From Bacteroides sp. UBA1317 (GTDB taxonomy: Bacteria; Bacteroidota; Bacteroidia; Bacteroidales; Bacteroidaceae), in assembly GCA_002307035.1 (NCBI GenBank), contig DBTL01000150.1, positions 1 through 51,192 on the forward strand: 51,192 nt of DNA, in the 5' to 3' direction. The translations under genes and the position numbers were made by a program. Positions within the stretch are counted from its first letter, which is position 1. Every line of letters begins with the position of its first letter. Positions 23,900-31,900 of the stretch are shown piece by piece. The notes under the pieces were generated by a model that was not told where the DNA came from, did not search any database, and was given only the letters and a program-made list of their open reading frames with translations.

Positions 23900-24565
23900 A
23901 TGAGATCAAAAGACTTAAAACCTGCAGAACCGGCAAAAATATTAGTAATAGGTGAAGATTCTAACCTACAATGGTCGGATACGGCAACAGAGGTGGCCAT
24001 GTTTGCCGACTATTATTTTCGCAGTTTTCCTGAAGATCACGGCGAACGTAGCCGTAACGTGGAAGCACGCAACTTATTCAATCACTTGACTTTTGCCACT
24101 CTCAACAGTGTTAAGCCTTCTGAGATGTATATCACGAACCTCTGCAATGATTACGTAACACCTGCTCCCAAAGGAAAAAGAGTACTTATTCCGGAAGAAA
24201 AAGCCATCAAAGGACTGTCGCACATTGAATGGGTATTAGAACAGAATCCATCCATAGAGTGTGTTCTATCCATGTCATTACAAACAAACTACTGGCTACA
24301 GAAACTTGGGTTTTATGGTGATGATGAAGCCTTTGTACATGGTGCCCAGCCACGTCATAAAGGTTTGGAATCAGTAGAAGAACCTTACTACCAACCTGTT
24401 GACGGAAAGGTATTCAGTTCTATTTGCGGCAACATCTACGATGCCAAGAATCATCCGGTAAAAGTGATTCCGATATTACCCGCAAAAAGCTACCCGTTGA
24501 AAGGCAAAGACGAGGAATTATATACTGAAGCTTACAAAAAAATAAGAAGCCACTTCCGAAAATAA
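23900..24565 (+). CDS. Conserved hypothetical protein, possibly uracil-DNA-glycosylase-like fold
   Basis: This is a 221-residue cytoplasmic protein. ILVIGEDSN near residue 14 sits where UDG-superfamily proteins have their first motif, YITNLCNDYVTP follows in the middle, and ILPAKSYPL near the C-terminus is where a HPS-type loop would lie. None of these matches the catalytic residues of a known UDG class, so the fold assignment is tentative and activity cannot be claimed. It has its own promoter and a strong terminator. No functional partner is adjacent; the UDG-linked radical-SAM pair lies 7 kb to the right. Confidence 0.45.
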   Translation: MRSKDLKPAEPAKILVIGEDSNLQWSDTATEVAMFADYYFRSFPEDHGERSRNVEARNLFNHLTFATLNSVKPSEMYITNLCNDYVTPAPKGKRVLIPEEKAIKGLSHIEWVLEQNPSIECVLSMSLQTNYWLQKLGFYGDDEAFVHGAQPRHKGLESVEEPYYQPVDGKVFSSICGNIYDAKNHPVKVIPILPAKSYPLKGKDEELYTEAYKKIRSHFRK

Positions 24566-24600
24566 GATAGAATCCGATCTTTTTCGACATAGATGAAATG

Positions 24601-24631
24601 AATGACGTGGTAAGATAATCACGTCATTTTT
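24601..24631 (+). terminator. Rho-independent terminator
   Basis: The arms aatgacgtg and cacgtcatt form a 9-bp perfect stem with a 10-base loop, then TTTTT. It ends the 23900 gene and may also act on the convergent minus-strand gene, whose stop begins at 24630. Confidence 0.8.
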
Positions 24632-25358
24632 ATTGCATTTGCCTGATCCGGACTTCAATTTCACTATTGCATTTCAATTCATTCTTTAATCCTTCAATGG
24701 CGGTAGTGCCATAATGATACGGATAGAGAACTTTAGGCGAAAACATTTTTGCTGCATTAGCAGCTTGTTCTACAGTCATTGTATAAGGCTGGTTGACAGG
24801 CAAGAATGCAACATCAATATTTTTAAGGTTCTTCAACTCGGGAATATCTTCAGTGTCGCCGGCGATATAAATGCGCAGCCCATCAAAAGTAAGCACATAG
24901 CCATTGTCACGATAACGGGGATGATACATCTTTCTCTCAGGCGTAGTGTTATAAGCCGGAACAGCCTCAAGCGTTACACTTCCTAAGATTGTTGCCTTGT
25001 CTCCGTTCTTCACCGCTTTTCCTTTGCCTATTTTCTTCTGACTAGCTTCGTTGGCTATCAACTCGGTCGTATTTTTAGTGATTGCCTGGATCGCTTTCAA
25101 GTCCAGATGATCCGGATGTTCATGCGTGATTAGAATGACATCGGCCTTAGGAAAAGTGGCATAATCAGCATACTGAGACACCGGATCTACCTGAATATGC
25201 TTCCCTCCATACGTAAGCATCAGGCTACCGTGCTTAATGAAGGTTATCACTACCTCTTTATTACTCTTCGTTCTAAACGTATCGGTATCGTAAGGCCCTG
25301 CCCAAGCAGAAGCGGCAACAAGCATACCACACACAAACATGACCAATTTCGTATTCAT
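24630..25358 (-). CDS. Periplasmic metallo-beta-lactamase-fold hydrolase (UlaG-like)
   Basis: From the ATG at 25358 the protein has 242 residues with a signal peptide (MNTKLVMFVCGMLVAASAWA). A longer frame to 25427 overlaps a candidate -7 box and would hide the signal, so it is rejected. The zinc motif HEHPDH lies at 79-84, preceded by QVDPVSQYADYATFPKADVI, with AGDTED later and a final YPYHYG. These define the UlaG/UPF0173 branch of metallo-beta-lactamase-fold hydrolases. The substrate is unknown; it is not a true beta-lactamase by these motifs. It is divergent from the pentapeptide gene. Confidence 0.85.
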   Translation of the reverse strand: MNTKLVMFVCGMLVAASAWAGPYDTDTFRTKSNKEVVITFIKHGSLMLTYGGKHIQVDPVSQYADYATFPKADVILITHEHPDHLDLKAIQAITKNTTELIANEASQKKIGKGKAVKNGDKATILGSVTLEAVPAYNTTPERKMYHPRYRDNGYVLTFDGLRIYIAGDTEDIPELKNLKNIDVAFLPVNQPYTMTVEQAANAAKMFSPKVLYPYHYGTTAIEGLKNELKCNSEIEVRIRQMQ

Positions 25359-25426
25359 CTTCCGAATTCTTTTAATGATTAAAGGATAATAATAGAACAT
25401 TGCAAATCTTCGCATTGTTCTTGCCA

Positions 25427-25434
25427 CAAATATA
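25427..25434 (-). promoter_or_regulatory. Candidate -7 box for MBL-fold gene
   Basis: The minus strand reads TATATTTG about 70 bases upstream of the preferred ATG. With the plus-strand box at 25456 it forms a compact divergent promoter. Confidence 0.55.
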
Positions 25435-25455
25435 CATTATTCAAAAAGATATTCT

Positions 25456-25463
25456 TACTTTTG
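25456..25463 (+). promoter_or_regulatory. Candidate -7 box for pentapeptide gene
   Basis: TACTTTTG overlaps the possible TTG start at 25461 and so supports the ATG at 25497. Confidence 0.5.
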
Positions 25464-25496
25464 TCTATATTCAGATCTCAAAAAAGAAAAAAACAG

Positions 25497-26135
25497 ATGA
25501 AAACAGCCGATCCCCGATTACCCAAGATTCTTCCTGAGAATGAGAATTTATGTAGCACCATTGATCTTTTTGACGAAGAGATAGAAGAACTGTTCTTTAG
25601 AAACCAGACTATAACAGGTATGGCGAAAGATCAATTGTCTTTTCAAACTTGTATCTTCAGTCGTTGCATCTTCAGGGAGTGTGAGTTTAAGAAAGCTCAA
25701 TTCTGCGACGTAGAGTTTAAGAATTGTGACTTTTCCAACATCAAGTTGCAAGATTGTAGTTTCAATAGGGTGACATTCATTGATTGCAAATTGATGGGTA
25801 CAAACCTAACGGGCAGCACATTCAATCAAGTATCATTTAGCCAATGCAGCGCACCTTATGTCTTATTATCAAGTAGCAAGATACGTGGGGCAAACTTTAT
25901 CAATGATGACTTTCGTGGATGTGCATTCGATCAATGCATGCTAGAGCATGTCGCATTGGATAATTGTAACTTTACCGAAGCAGACTTTTCCTTAACGCCA
26001 TTAAAATACATCGACCTATCTTCTTGTGACATCACAGCAATACGCCTTAATGGAAGTGAACTTCGGGGGGCTGCGGTAAACTCCATGCAAGCCGTCGAAC
26101 TGGCCAGATTGCTGGGGTTGATCATTAAAGAATAA
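25497..26135 (+). CDS. Pentapeptide-repeat protein, Qnr/McbG-like
   Basis: From the ATG at 25497 the protein has 212 residues. Most of it is pentapeptide repeats of the A(D/N)LXX type, with central Phe or Leu, for example CIFSRCIFRECEF and NCDFSNIKLQDCSF. These fold into a right-handed quadrilateral beta helix. The C-terminus RGAAVNSMQAVELARLLGL resembles the dimerisation helix of Qnr, McbG and MfpA proteins, which mimic DNA and protect gyrase. Gyrase protection is therefore possible but not shown. The SDR gene starts eleven bases after the stop, so the two may form an operon. Confidence 0.82.
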   Translation: MKTADPRLPKILPENENLCSTIDLFDEEIEELFFRNQTITGMAKDQLSFQTCIFSRCIFRECEFKKAQFCDVEFKNCDFSNIKLQDCSFNRVTFIDCKLMGTNLTGSTFNQVSFSQCSAPYVLLSSSKIRGANFINDDFRGCAFDQCMLEHVALDNCNFTEADFSLTPLKYIDLSSCDITAIRLNGSELRGAAVNSMQAVELARLLGLIIKE

Positions 26136-26146
26136 AGCGAACCTGT

Positions 26147-26878
26147 ATGAAACGGATTATTATAGTAGGTGCAACCTCAGGCATTGGATACGAAGTAGCT
26201 AAGATGTATGTTGAAAAAGGCTGGCGAGTAGGTGCAGCAGGCAGACGAGAGGCGGCATTGCAGGAATTTCGTTCTCTGGCTCCCGATCAAATAGAAATTG
26301 AGCCACTCGATGTTACAGCAGCTGATGCAGCAGAGAAATTGCAACAACTCATTCTGAAATTGGGAGGGATGGATCTCTTTCTATTGAGTTCGGGAATTGG
26401 TAACCAGAACGTCAGTCTCCATCCTGAAATTGAAATCAACACTGCAAAAACGAATGTAGAAGGTTTTATACGTATGGTGACTTGCGCTTTTGATTACTTT
26501 AAAGCAATAGGAAATGGACATCTGGCGGTAATCAGCTCCATTGCCGGAACCAAAGGACTTGGCTCCGCACCTGCTTACTCGGCTACTAAACGCTTCCAGA
26601 ACACCTACATAGATGCATTGGCACAATTAAATCATCTGGAAAAACTCAATATACGCTTCACCGACATCCGTCCCGGATTTGCGGCAACCGCCCTACTAAA
26701 AGACAGGAAATATCCGCTCTTGATGCAGACGGATCACGTGGCAAGATGTATTGTGAAAGCTCTGGATAAAAAGAAACGAGTTGCTGTAATCGATTTTCGA
26801 TATGCCATTCTGGTCTTCTTCTGGAGACTCATACCCCGATGGCTATGGGAAATACTTCCAGTGAGAAATGACAAATAA
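26147..26878 (+). CDS. Short-chain dehydrogenase/reductase
   Basis: This 243-residue protein has the classical SDR layout: a Rossmann glycine motif GATSGIG (8-14), an Arg pair at AGRRE that suggests NADP preference, SSGIG, and the catalytic Ser in ISSIAGT (about 130) with YSATK (144-148). The C-terminus has a hydrophobic stretch (YAILVFFWRLIPRWLW), which may bind the membrane. The substrate is unknown. It follows the pentapeptide gene by eleven bases and converges on msrB. Confidence 0.9.
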   Translation: MKRIIIVGATSGIGYEVAKMYVEKGWRVGAAGRREAALQEFRSLAPDQIEIEPLDVTAADAAEKLQQLILKLGGMDLFLLSSGIGNQNVSLHPEIEINTAKTNVEGFIRMVTCAFDYFKAIGNGHLAVISSIAGTKGLGSAPAYSATKRFQNTYIDALAQLNHLEKLNIRFTDIRPGFAATALLKDRKYPLLMQTDHVARCIVKALDKKKRVAVIDFRYAILVFFWRLIPRWLWEILPVRNDK

Positions 26879-26887
26879 AGAAGCTTT

Positions 26888-27361
26888 CTATTTAGCTTTC
26901 GGTTCAAATTCCAAGGAAATAGAATTCACACAATGCCTCGTATCTTTAGGAGTAAAACCTTCACCAACAAACACATGCCCCAAATGAGCTCCACAACGGG
27001 CACATTGAATCTCTGTTCGCCTTCCGTCGGCATCAGAAACACGTTTTATTGCTTTAGGTATTTCATCATCAAAGCTGGGCCATCCGCAACCGGAATCAAA
27101 TTTATCTTCCGAACGATAAAGTTCCGCACCACATCGTTTACAGCAATACACGCCTGCTTCTTTATGTTTATAATAAATACCTGTATATGGGCGTTCCGTT
27201 CCTTTATTGATAATCACCCGTTTTTCCTCAGGAGTAAGTTCCTTCATGACAATAACTTCTTGATTGGATTTGATTGTGTCAATAGTTTTATTTGCCGACT
27301 GAGGTTGTGCCTTCAGGCAGCAAACAAAGAGGATCAGCAACAATAAAACCGACGCTTTCAT
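26888..27361 (-). CDS. msrB: Peptide-methionine (R)-S-oxide reductase, exported
   Basis: This 157-residue protein has an N-terminal signal sequence (MKASVLLLLILFVCCLKA) followed by a full MsrB domain. Structural zinc ligands are C74/C77 (CKRC) and C120/C123 (CARC). The catalytic Cys is C144 in RHCVNSISL, and GCGWPSF supplies another conserved Cys at 92. MsrB reduces methionine R-sulfoxide in oxidised proteins; the signal places this copy in the periplasm or on a membrane. Two cysteines at the end of the signal could serve as a lipobox, but the fit is poor. No MsrA domain is fused or adjacent. Confidence 0.94.
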   Translation of the reverse strand: MKASVLLLLILFVCCLKAQPQSANKTIDTIKSNQEVIVMKELTPEEKRVIINKGTERPYTGIYYKHKEAGVYCCKRCGAELYRSEDKFDSGCGWPSFDDEIPKAIKRVSDADGRRTEIQCARCGAHLGHVFVGEGFTPKDTRHCVNSISLEFEPKAK

Positions 27362-27488
27362 AATGGAGTAGGTTTTCTATTTAAACATTTTTCGGAGTAA
27401 AAAGTTCAATATAAATAGCATCATAAAGTGGATGCATGAAGCTGTATGCGCCCATACAGGTATTAAGACATTTCTTAAAGAAGTAATG

Positions 27489-28793
27489 TTACTTTTGTTT
27501 CACCCAAATAAGTTTGGAAATATCGTATCCACGGCGTTCTGCTCGCTCTAGCAAGTGCTGCTTTATTTCATTAGCAAGAAATGGTGTACGACTCAGAATC
27601 CATAAATAGTTATCAGAACTGCTACCGATCAGTACATAACCATAATGCTCCTTATCGAGTTCCAACACATAATAATCGCCATAAAACCACAAGAAAAAAG
27701 CAACCTTCAACTTGGCCGGTTGATTGATATCAGGTAATTTTGCCTTGCCGACAGAGACTTTCCGCTTCCCGTCAAAGTCATTCATATAACCACTGTTCTC
27801 TACACGGACTTTACCATCAGGCAATAACATGTAGTCGGCAGTAACCCCAACCATATTCCGTTCAAAGCGATGATCAAAACGAGCGATCTCATACCACTTG
27901 CCCATGTATCGATTCAAGTCCAGCTCTGCAACCGTTTGGACGTCTATATCGGATAAGAAATCATCCATAGTAGGCGATGAAAAGGTAAAACCCGATTCAA
28001 CTAACCTTTTCGGACTTACACACTGCCCTCTCGTAACAAACTCGGCAGCCTCTCCTAACAGCAAACGAAAGAAAGAAGCAGGCATTGTAAACTTAAAGCA
28101 ACGACCATGTCTCAAAGCCAACTTACTCATTAACTGAGCCTGCGTCAACATTTCAGGCGCTACCAAGTTAACCACCCCACTGATCGAAGGCGTAGCGATG
28201 ATGTGCGCCATCGCTTTATTCAAATCACGAATATCAATCCATGGAAACATCTGTGTACCGGGACCAATCGTTACAGCCATCTTCATCTGTAGCGGACGAA
28301 GCATTTGCTGCAAAGCCCCACCATCAGGAGAAAGTACTACCCCAAAACGAGTAATCACCAATCTGGTTTCCTGAGGCACTTTTGATGCTTCACTCTCCCA
28401 TCGGTAACAAAGATCCGACAGAAAACCCGTGCCACGTTTTGCTGAATCTTCATCAAAACATCCTTCGGTAGGATAATAGCCTACAGCAGAAGCAGAAATC
28501 AACAAAGATGGTTTCTGCTTCAATCCATTCAGTGCCTGAACAATTTTTCGGGTAACATGTATCCGACTGCTGTAAAGTTCCTTTTTATATTCCGCTGTCC
28601 AACGATGATTGATAGAAGCCCCTGCCAGATTAATCACCACCTCACAATGAGACAATACGTGCATCAACTGTCCGGACATATTCTCCCTAAACATTGCCCT
28701 TCCCAAGGGAACAACCTGATGTCCTTGCCCTGTGAGAAAAGCCGTAAGATGCTTACCGATAAAGCCACTAGCTCCACTGATTGCTATCTTCAT
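27489..28793 (-). CDS. TIGR01777-type epimerase fused to a lipocalin domain
   Basis: This is a 434-residue fusion. Residues 1 to about 285 are a TIGR01777-family NAD-dependent epimerase: GASGFIGKHL at 7-16, a catalytic-type YY in SAVGYYPTEG at about 102-111, and the DUF1731 C-terminal signature (AAEFVTRGQCVSPKRL, SGFTFSSPTMDDFL). Residues about 288-432 form a bacterial lipocalin: the GxW motif in YMGKWYEIARFD (296-307) and later YVLIGSSSDNYLWILSR. Blc-type lipocalins bind lipids and are usually exported lipoproteins; here no signal peptide precedes the domain, so it must be cytoplasmic. Fusion suggests the epimerase acts on a lipid or lipid-linked molecule, which is inference. The frame is continuous. 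Confidence 0.86.
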   Translation of the reverse strand: MKIAISGASGFIGKHLTAFLTGQGHQVVPLGRAMFRENMSGQLMHVLSHCEVVINLAGASINHRWTAEYKKELYSSRIHVTRKIVQALNGLKQKPSLLISASAVGYYPTEGCFDEDSAKRGTGFLSDLCYRWESEASKVPQETRLVITRFGVVLSPDGGALQQMLRPLQMKMAVTIGPGTQMFPWIDIRDLNKAMAHIIATPSISGVVNLVAPEMLTQAQLMSKLALRHGRCFKFTMPASFFRLLLGEAAEFVTRGQCVSPKRLVESGFTFSSPTMDDFLSDIDVQTVAELDLNRYMGKWYEIARFDHRFERNMVGVTADYMLLPDGKVRVENSGYMNDFDGKRKVSVGKAKLPDINQPAKLKVAFFLWFYGDYYVLELDKEHYGYVLIGSSSDNYLWILSRTPFLANEIKQHLLERAERRGYDISKLIWVKQK

Positions 28794-28837
28794 AGTCGTT
28801 GAGTGTTAGCGATTAGACAGGAAATTCAATCAATCTT

Positions 28838-29398
28838 TTAGTCCAGCGTTTTAATGATTCGCAAAGCCTCCTCAACGTGTTGCTCCGCTTTCGTGAGAGA
28901 GTCAAACATAAAGACAACCTTGCCTTCTTTGTTTACCACATAAGTGACGCGGCCCGGAATTACTCCCATGGCACTAGATGGCACGCCAAACAGTTTGCGA
29001 ACATTATTCCCTTCGTCACTAAGCAACGTGAAGTTCAGTTTGTACTTATTGGCAAACTCCAGATGACTCTCTACCGACTGTCCGCTAATGCCAATAATCA
29101 TTGTATTCTTATCAGCAAAGACCTCAAACTGATCACGAAAAGCACAAGCCTCCTTCGTACAACCGGGAGTATCATCTTTGGGATAGAAATAAATCACCAG
29201 ATTTTTCTTACCTACCACGGCATCAATATCAAAAGTCTTACCGAACTGATCTTTTAAAGAAAATGTAGGAACTTTACTTCCTACTCCTATTACTGTTTTC
29301 ATATCTTCCTTACTTTTTGTTTGTGAATAAACACTCCCATTAAAACAAAACAAAAACGCTATCATTGATAAAATCAGACAAGATGTTTTCTTTTCCAT
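28838..29398 (-). CDS. bcp: Thioredoxin-dependent peroxiredoxin (Bcp type) with signal peptide
   Basis: This 186-residue protein opens with a signal sequence (cleavage near VYSQ, residue 26). The AhpC/TSA domain follows with YPKDDTPGCTKEACAFRD: peroxidatic C80 and the resolving Cys C85 in the typical CxxxxC Bcp spacing. The catalytic Thr and Pro of PGCT are present. It reduces peroxides with electrons from thioredoxin-type partners. Most Bcp proteins are cytoplasmic, so the signal peptide makes this a periplasmic version. Together with exported MsrB nearby it suggests protection of the envelope from oxidation. It lies 44 bases upstream of the epimerase-lipocalin gene and may be co-transcribed with it. 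Confidence 0.9.
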   Translation of the reverse strand: MEKKTSCLILSMIAFLFCFNGSVYSQTKSKEDMKTVIGVGSKVPTFSLKDQFGKTFDIDAVVGKKNLVIYFYPKDDTPGCTKEACAFRDQFEVFADKNTMIIGISGQSVESHLEFANKYKLNFTLLSDEGNNVRKLFGVPSSAMGVIPGRVTYVVNKEGKVVFMFDSLTKAEQHVEEALRIIKTLD

Positions 29399-29598
29399 AA
29401 ATTACAAGTTTTATATCCATATATCTTAAAAGAACAATATAGAAGATAGTAATGTTCTTGCGACTGACTCAATTCAGTAAAAGTCACAGGGAAGTACACT
29501 TCTCATTTGTTTCCTAGTAATAAAACTAAATATTTATCACCTTGAAACAAAAAGTTTTTTCACTATAAAACGATTAGTTTCAATCTATTAAAAACAAA

Positions 29599-29619
29599 AG
29601 TTTTATAGGCTATAAAACT
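29599..29619. repeat. 21-base palindrome
   Basis: The 10-base arms agttttatag and ctataaaact flank a single central G. With no T-run after a GC-rich stem it is more like a protein-binding site than a terminator. Confidence 0.55.
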
Positions 29620-29780
29620 GAATGAAACTACCTAGGCAAGAGAAAAAGATTCCCAATAGGGTTTGTATTCATCTCGTCAGATTTTCCAATTGAGGTAAAT
29701 AAAAAGAATACTTACAATAGAATTTAAAAGGTAAATTCAAAACAGCTTCTTAGTCTTACTACGAAATTAGGTAGACTAAC

Positions 29781-29812
29781 TTTTATCTTATCACTAAAAA
29801 ACGGTACCTTTG
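29781..29812 (+). promoter_or_regulatory. Candidate promoter for isochorismatase-type gene
   Basis: TTTT at 29781-29784 (near -33 consensus), 20-base spacer, TACCTTTG at 29805-29812. The ATG is at 29837. Confidence 0.55.
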
Positions 29813-29836
29813 CTTGCAATAAAATAGATATTGACT

Positions 29837-30394
29837 ATGGAAATGAAACAAGCGCTAGTCATCATAGATATTCAGAACGATTACTTCGAGAATGGAGTCA
29901 ACCCATTAACAGGAAGTTTGCAAGCAAGTTTAAAAGCAAAAGAAATACTCGGGTTATTTCGAGAGAAAGCACTACCGATCATTCATATTCAACACCTTTC
30001 GACTCGTTCTGATTCCACATTCTTTGTGCCTAACACAACAGGGGTAGAAATCCATAACAATGTATCGCCTATTGCCGGAGAAAAAGTAATCATCAAAAAC
30101 TATCCCAATAGCTTTAGAGATACAGGATTATTGGATTACTTAACATCCAACGAAATTACAGATTTAACTGTCTGCGGCATGATGACGCACATGTGTGTTG
30201 ACTCCACCGTAAGAGCTGCAAAAGATTTTGGCTACACTACTACGATAATCAGTGATGCTTGTGCCACAAAAGATTTGGATATTCAAGGCAAAACGGTTGT
30301 CGCCAGTGAAATTCAAAAAGCTTTTCTTGCCGCATTGAGCTATTTCTATGCTAGCGTAAAAACAGCAGAGGAATATGTATTAATGGGTCTGTAG
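29837..30394 (+). CDS. Isochorismatase-like cysteine hydrolase
   Basis: From the ATG at 29837 the protein has 185 residues; a TTG two codons earlier is less likely. The fold is shown by ALVIIDIQNDYF with catalytic D11, KNYPNSF with K87, and VCGMMTHMCVDSTVRAA with nucleophile C120. These are the Asp-Lys-Cys triad of the family, which includes nicotinamidase, isochorismatase and peptide or amide hydrolases. The sequence is of the general cysteine-hydrolase type rather than clear nicotinamidase, since the metal-site motif (DxHxxxH) is not seen. It is cytoplasmic and transcribed alone. Confidence 0.88.
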   Translation: MEMKQALVIIDIQNDYFENGVNPLTGSLQASLKAKEILGLFREKALPIIHIQHLSTRSDSTFFVPNTTGVEIHNNVSPIAGEKVIIKNYPNSFRDTGLLDYLTSNEITDLTVCGMMTHMCVDSTVRAAKDFGYTTTIISDACATKDLDIQGKTVVASEIQKAFLAALSYFYASVKTAEEYVLMGL

Positions 30395-30721
30395 CGTTTT
30401 CACTCTTATCACATTTTAGCAATGCCAGTCTGTTTATAGGCAAAGTAATATAAGTACTATATCTAAAAGAACTGCAACAAACGATTTAACGGAGTTGGTA
30501 TCCAAATCTTTATTGAGGAAAAATGGAATTTCGGGTTCTAATATTTGGTACGAAGTAGTGGGGCAATGATGGAGCAATAGTAGGGCATTGCGTTTGATAC
30601 CTCCACAAGGAGTCTTGATTAATATAGTGCCTTTTGTGAATTCCTTTCAAAATTTACTACCTTTGGCTTCCGAAACAACGGCGAAAAAAACTCGCCCTTT
30701 TCTATACATAATATATCGTTT
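30395..30721. other. Intergenic region with FKBP promoter
   Basis: No ORF is supported in this 327-base gap. The only recognisable element is the promoter at 30633-30665. The remainder (about 30480-30630) has mixed base composition and G-rich stretches such as agtagtggggcaatgatgg, unlike the AT-rich spacers elsewhere. It could be old coding sequence, but no family is recognisable. Confidence 0.4.
30633..30665 (+). promoter_or_regulatory. Bacteroidota promoter for FKBP gene
   Basis: TTTG at 30633-30636, 21-base spacer, TACCTTTG at 30658-30665. Both elements match consensus. The ATG is at 30722. Confidence 0.7.
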
Positions 30722-31123
30722 ATGAGCTTAAAACATCAAGCATACAAAGAAGCAAACATCCGCTTTCTGGAAGAGAATCTGGAAAATGAAGGAGTGATGG
30801 AGCTACCATCCGGGGTTCAATATAAAGTCATTCTAAAAGGTAGTGGGGCTGTGCCTACGGCAAAAAGTACTGTTAAAGTACACTACAGAGGCACGATGAT
30901 AGACGGAACAGAGTTCGACAATTCGTTCAAACGCAAACAGCCGGAGACATTTAAGGTGAAGGAGGTGATTGAAGGTTGGCAAAATGCACTGATGGCTATG
31001 CCGCTGGGTTCACGTTGGATGATCTACATCCCTTATGAATTGGGATATGGAACCCGAGCATGTGGTAATATTAAGGCGTATTCCACACTGATCTTTGAGG
31101 TGGAACTGCTTGGAGTGAGGTAA
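30722..31123 (+). CDS. FKBP-type peptidyl-prolyl isomerase
   Basis: This 133-residue protein is a single FKBP domain preceded by a short helical arm. Core motifs are VKVHYRGTMIDGTEFDNSF, VIEGWQNALMAMPLGSRWMIYIP, YELGYG and LIFEVELLGV. It catalyses cis-trans isomerisation of prolyl bonds and assists protein folding. There is no signal peptide, unlike many FKBP genes of the phylum that encode lipoproteins, so it is cytoplasmic. The active-site region carries GTRACGNIKAYSTL, where most homologues have a Pro-containing loop (IPPNSTL); this may reduce activity. The gene converges on the TIGR03915 gene with nine bases between. Confidence 0.9.
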   Translation: MSLKHQAYKEANIRFLEENLENEGVMELPSGVQYKVILKGSGAVPTAKSTVKVHYRGTMIDGTEFDNSFKRKQPETFKVKEVIEGWQNALMAMPLGSRWMIYIPYELGYGTRACGNIKAYSTLIFEVELLGVR

Positions 31124-31132
31124 TCGCATCGT

Positions 31133-31900
31133 TTATCGCTGCTTCTCGGTAAGGTATTTCCAGAAACGAACGGGCATGTTTTGCTTATGCAGACGTGGGT
31201 TGGTACGTTCTTTGATGGCAATGGATTTGAAGTAGGTTTTCCAAAGTTTCTGAAAGAGTTTTTCATCTTCGGCCATCAAGCTCTCATCGAGCATACCGCT
31301 GACGAGGTGTGCAGCTTCGCTATCGAAAGTGATTTCGGTAACGGAATGCAGGTCGTAATAGTAACCATACTGCCGTTTGAGGTCGTAGATAACCCATCTT
31401 TGATCGGCAAAACGATCTGTAAAGTGAGGAATGGCAAGTGCCAATACATTATATAGGGGTTCGAAAGCAGCAAAAAAGGTTCCGTCTGCTGCTTTCTGAA
31501 AGCGGGCAAACTGCATCACACGGGTGCGTTCATAATCTACTTTCTTCCATATCTTCGACAGTTCGAGCACATCCGGATCACCAAAGTTTACTTCTATGGA
31601 ACGAGGAGCATCTATCGCTTTACGGATGTAGCGAAACAACAACGCATCAATCTCAGGTAATTCTGACAACCAACAGGTAGTGAGGCAGGCTAGAGCAGAC
31701 ACAGAAAGTTTCTTTTGTAAGCCGCTCCACACACGGGTAGACTTCTCTTCGTCTGTACAAACCGTAAACACTTCATCGCAGAAAAGAGGCAGCGGCTCTC
31801 CTTCAGCAAGCAGAACATCAGGAAACGTTTTTCGGAAATAGGCATCGAACACGGCTGTGAGCAAACCCGCAAATGTTTTGTCGTATAGAAAGACTATCAT
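31133..31900 (-). CDS. TIGR03915-family DNA-metabolism protein, partner of radical-SAM gene
   Basis: This 255-residue protein begins with IVFLYDKTFAGLLTAVFDAY and carries RVMQFARFQKAADGTFFAAFEP and FTDRFADQRWVIYDLKRQYGYYYD, the signature of TIGR03915/DUF4130. Family members occur next to or fused to a uracil-DNA-glycosylase-like domain and always near a particular radical-SAM protein. Here no glycosylase domain follows; the protein ends soon after PRLHKQNMPVRFWKYLTEK. Its start overlaps the radical-SAM stop by four bases, so translation is coupled. The biochemical role is not established; DNA repair or modification is the general expectation. Confidence 0.85.
   Translation of the reverse strand: MIVFLYDKTFAGLLTAVFDAYFRKTFPDVLLAEGEPLPLFCDEVFTVCTDEEKSTRVWSGLQKKLSVSALACLTTCWLSELPEIDALLFRYIRKAIDAPRSIEVNFGDPDVLELSKIWKKVDYERTRVMQFARFQKAADGTFFAAFEPLYNVLALAIPHFTDRFADQRWVIYDLKRQYGYYYDLHSVTEITFDSEAAHLVSGMLDESLMAEDEKLFQKLWKTYFKSIAIKERTNPRLHKQNMPVRFWKYLTEKQR

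Larger units (their letters stand above)
29399..29836. other. AT-rich intergenic region with inverted repeats
   Basis: No ORF is supported here. It is the spacer between the peroxiredoxin gene and the isochorismatase-type gene. It contains a perfect inverted repeat agttttatag/ctataaaact around a central base at 29599-29619. A further ctataaaac lies at 29563-29571. The right end holds a candidate promoter at 29781-29812. Confidence 0.6.

Noticed and set aside
24630..25358. Metallo-beta-lactamase resistance gene
   Set aside because: The HEHPDH motif fits the wide MBL fold, but the surrounding sequence fits UlaG-like hydrolases rather than beta-lactamases.
25359..25427. N-terminal extension of the MBL-fold protein
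   Set aside because: The upstream start overlaps a -7 box on the same strand, and the extension would bury the signal peptide.
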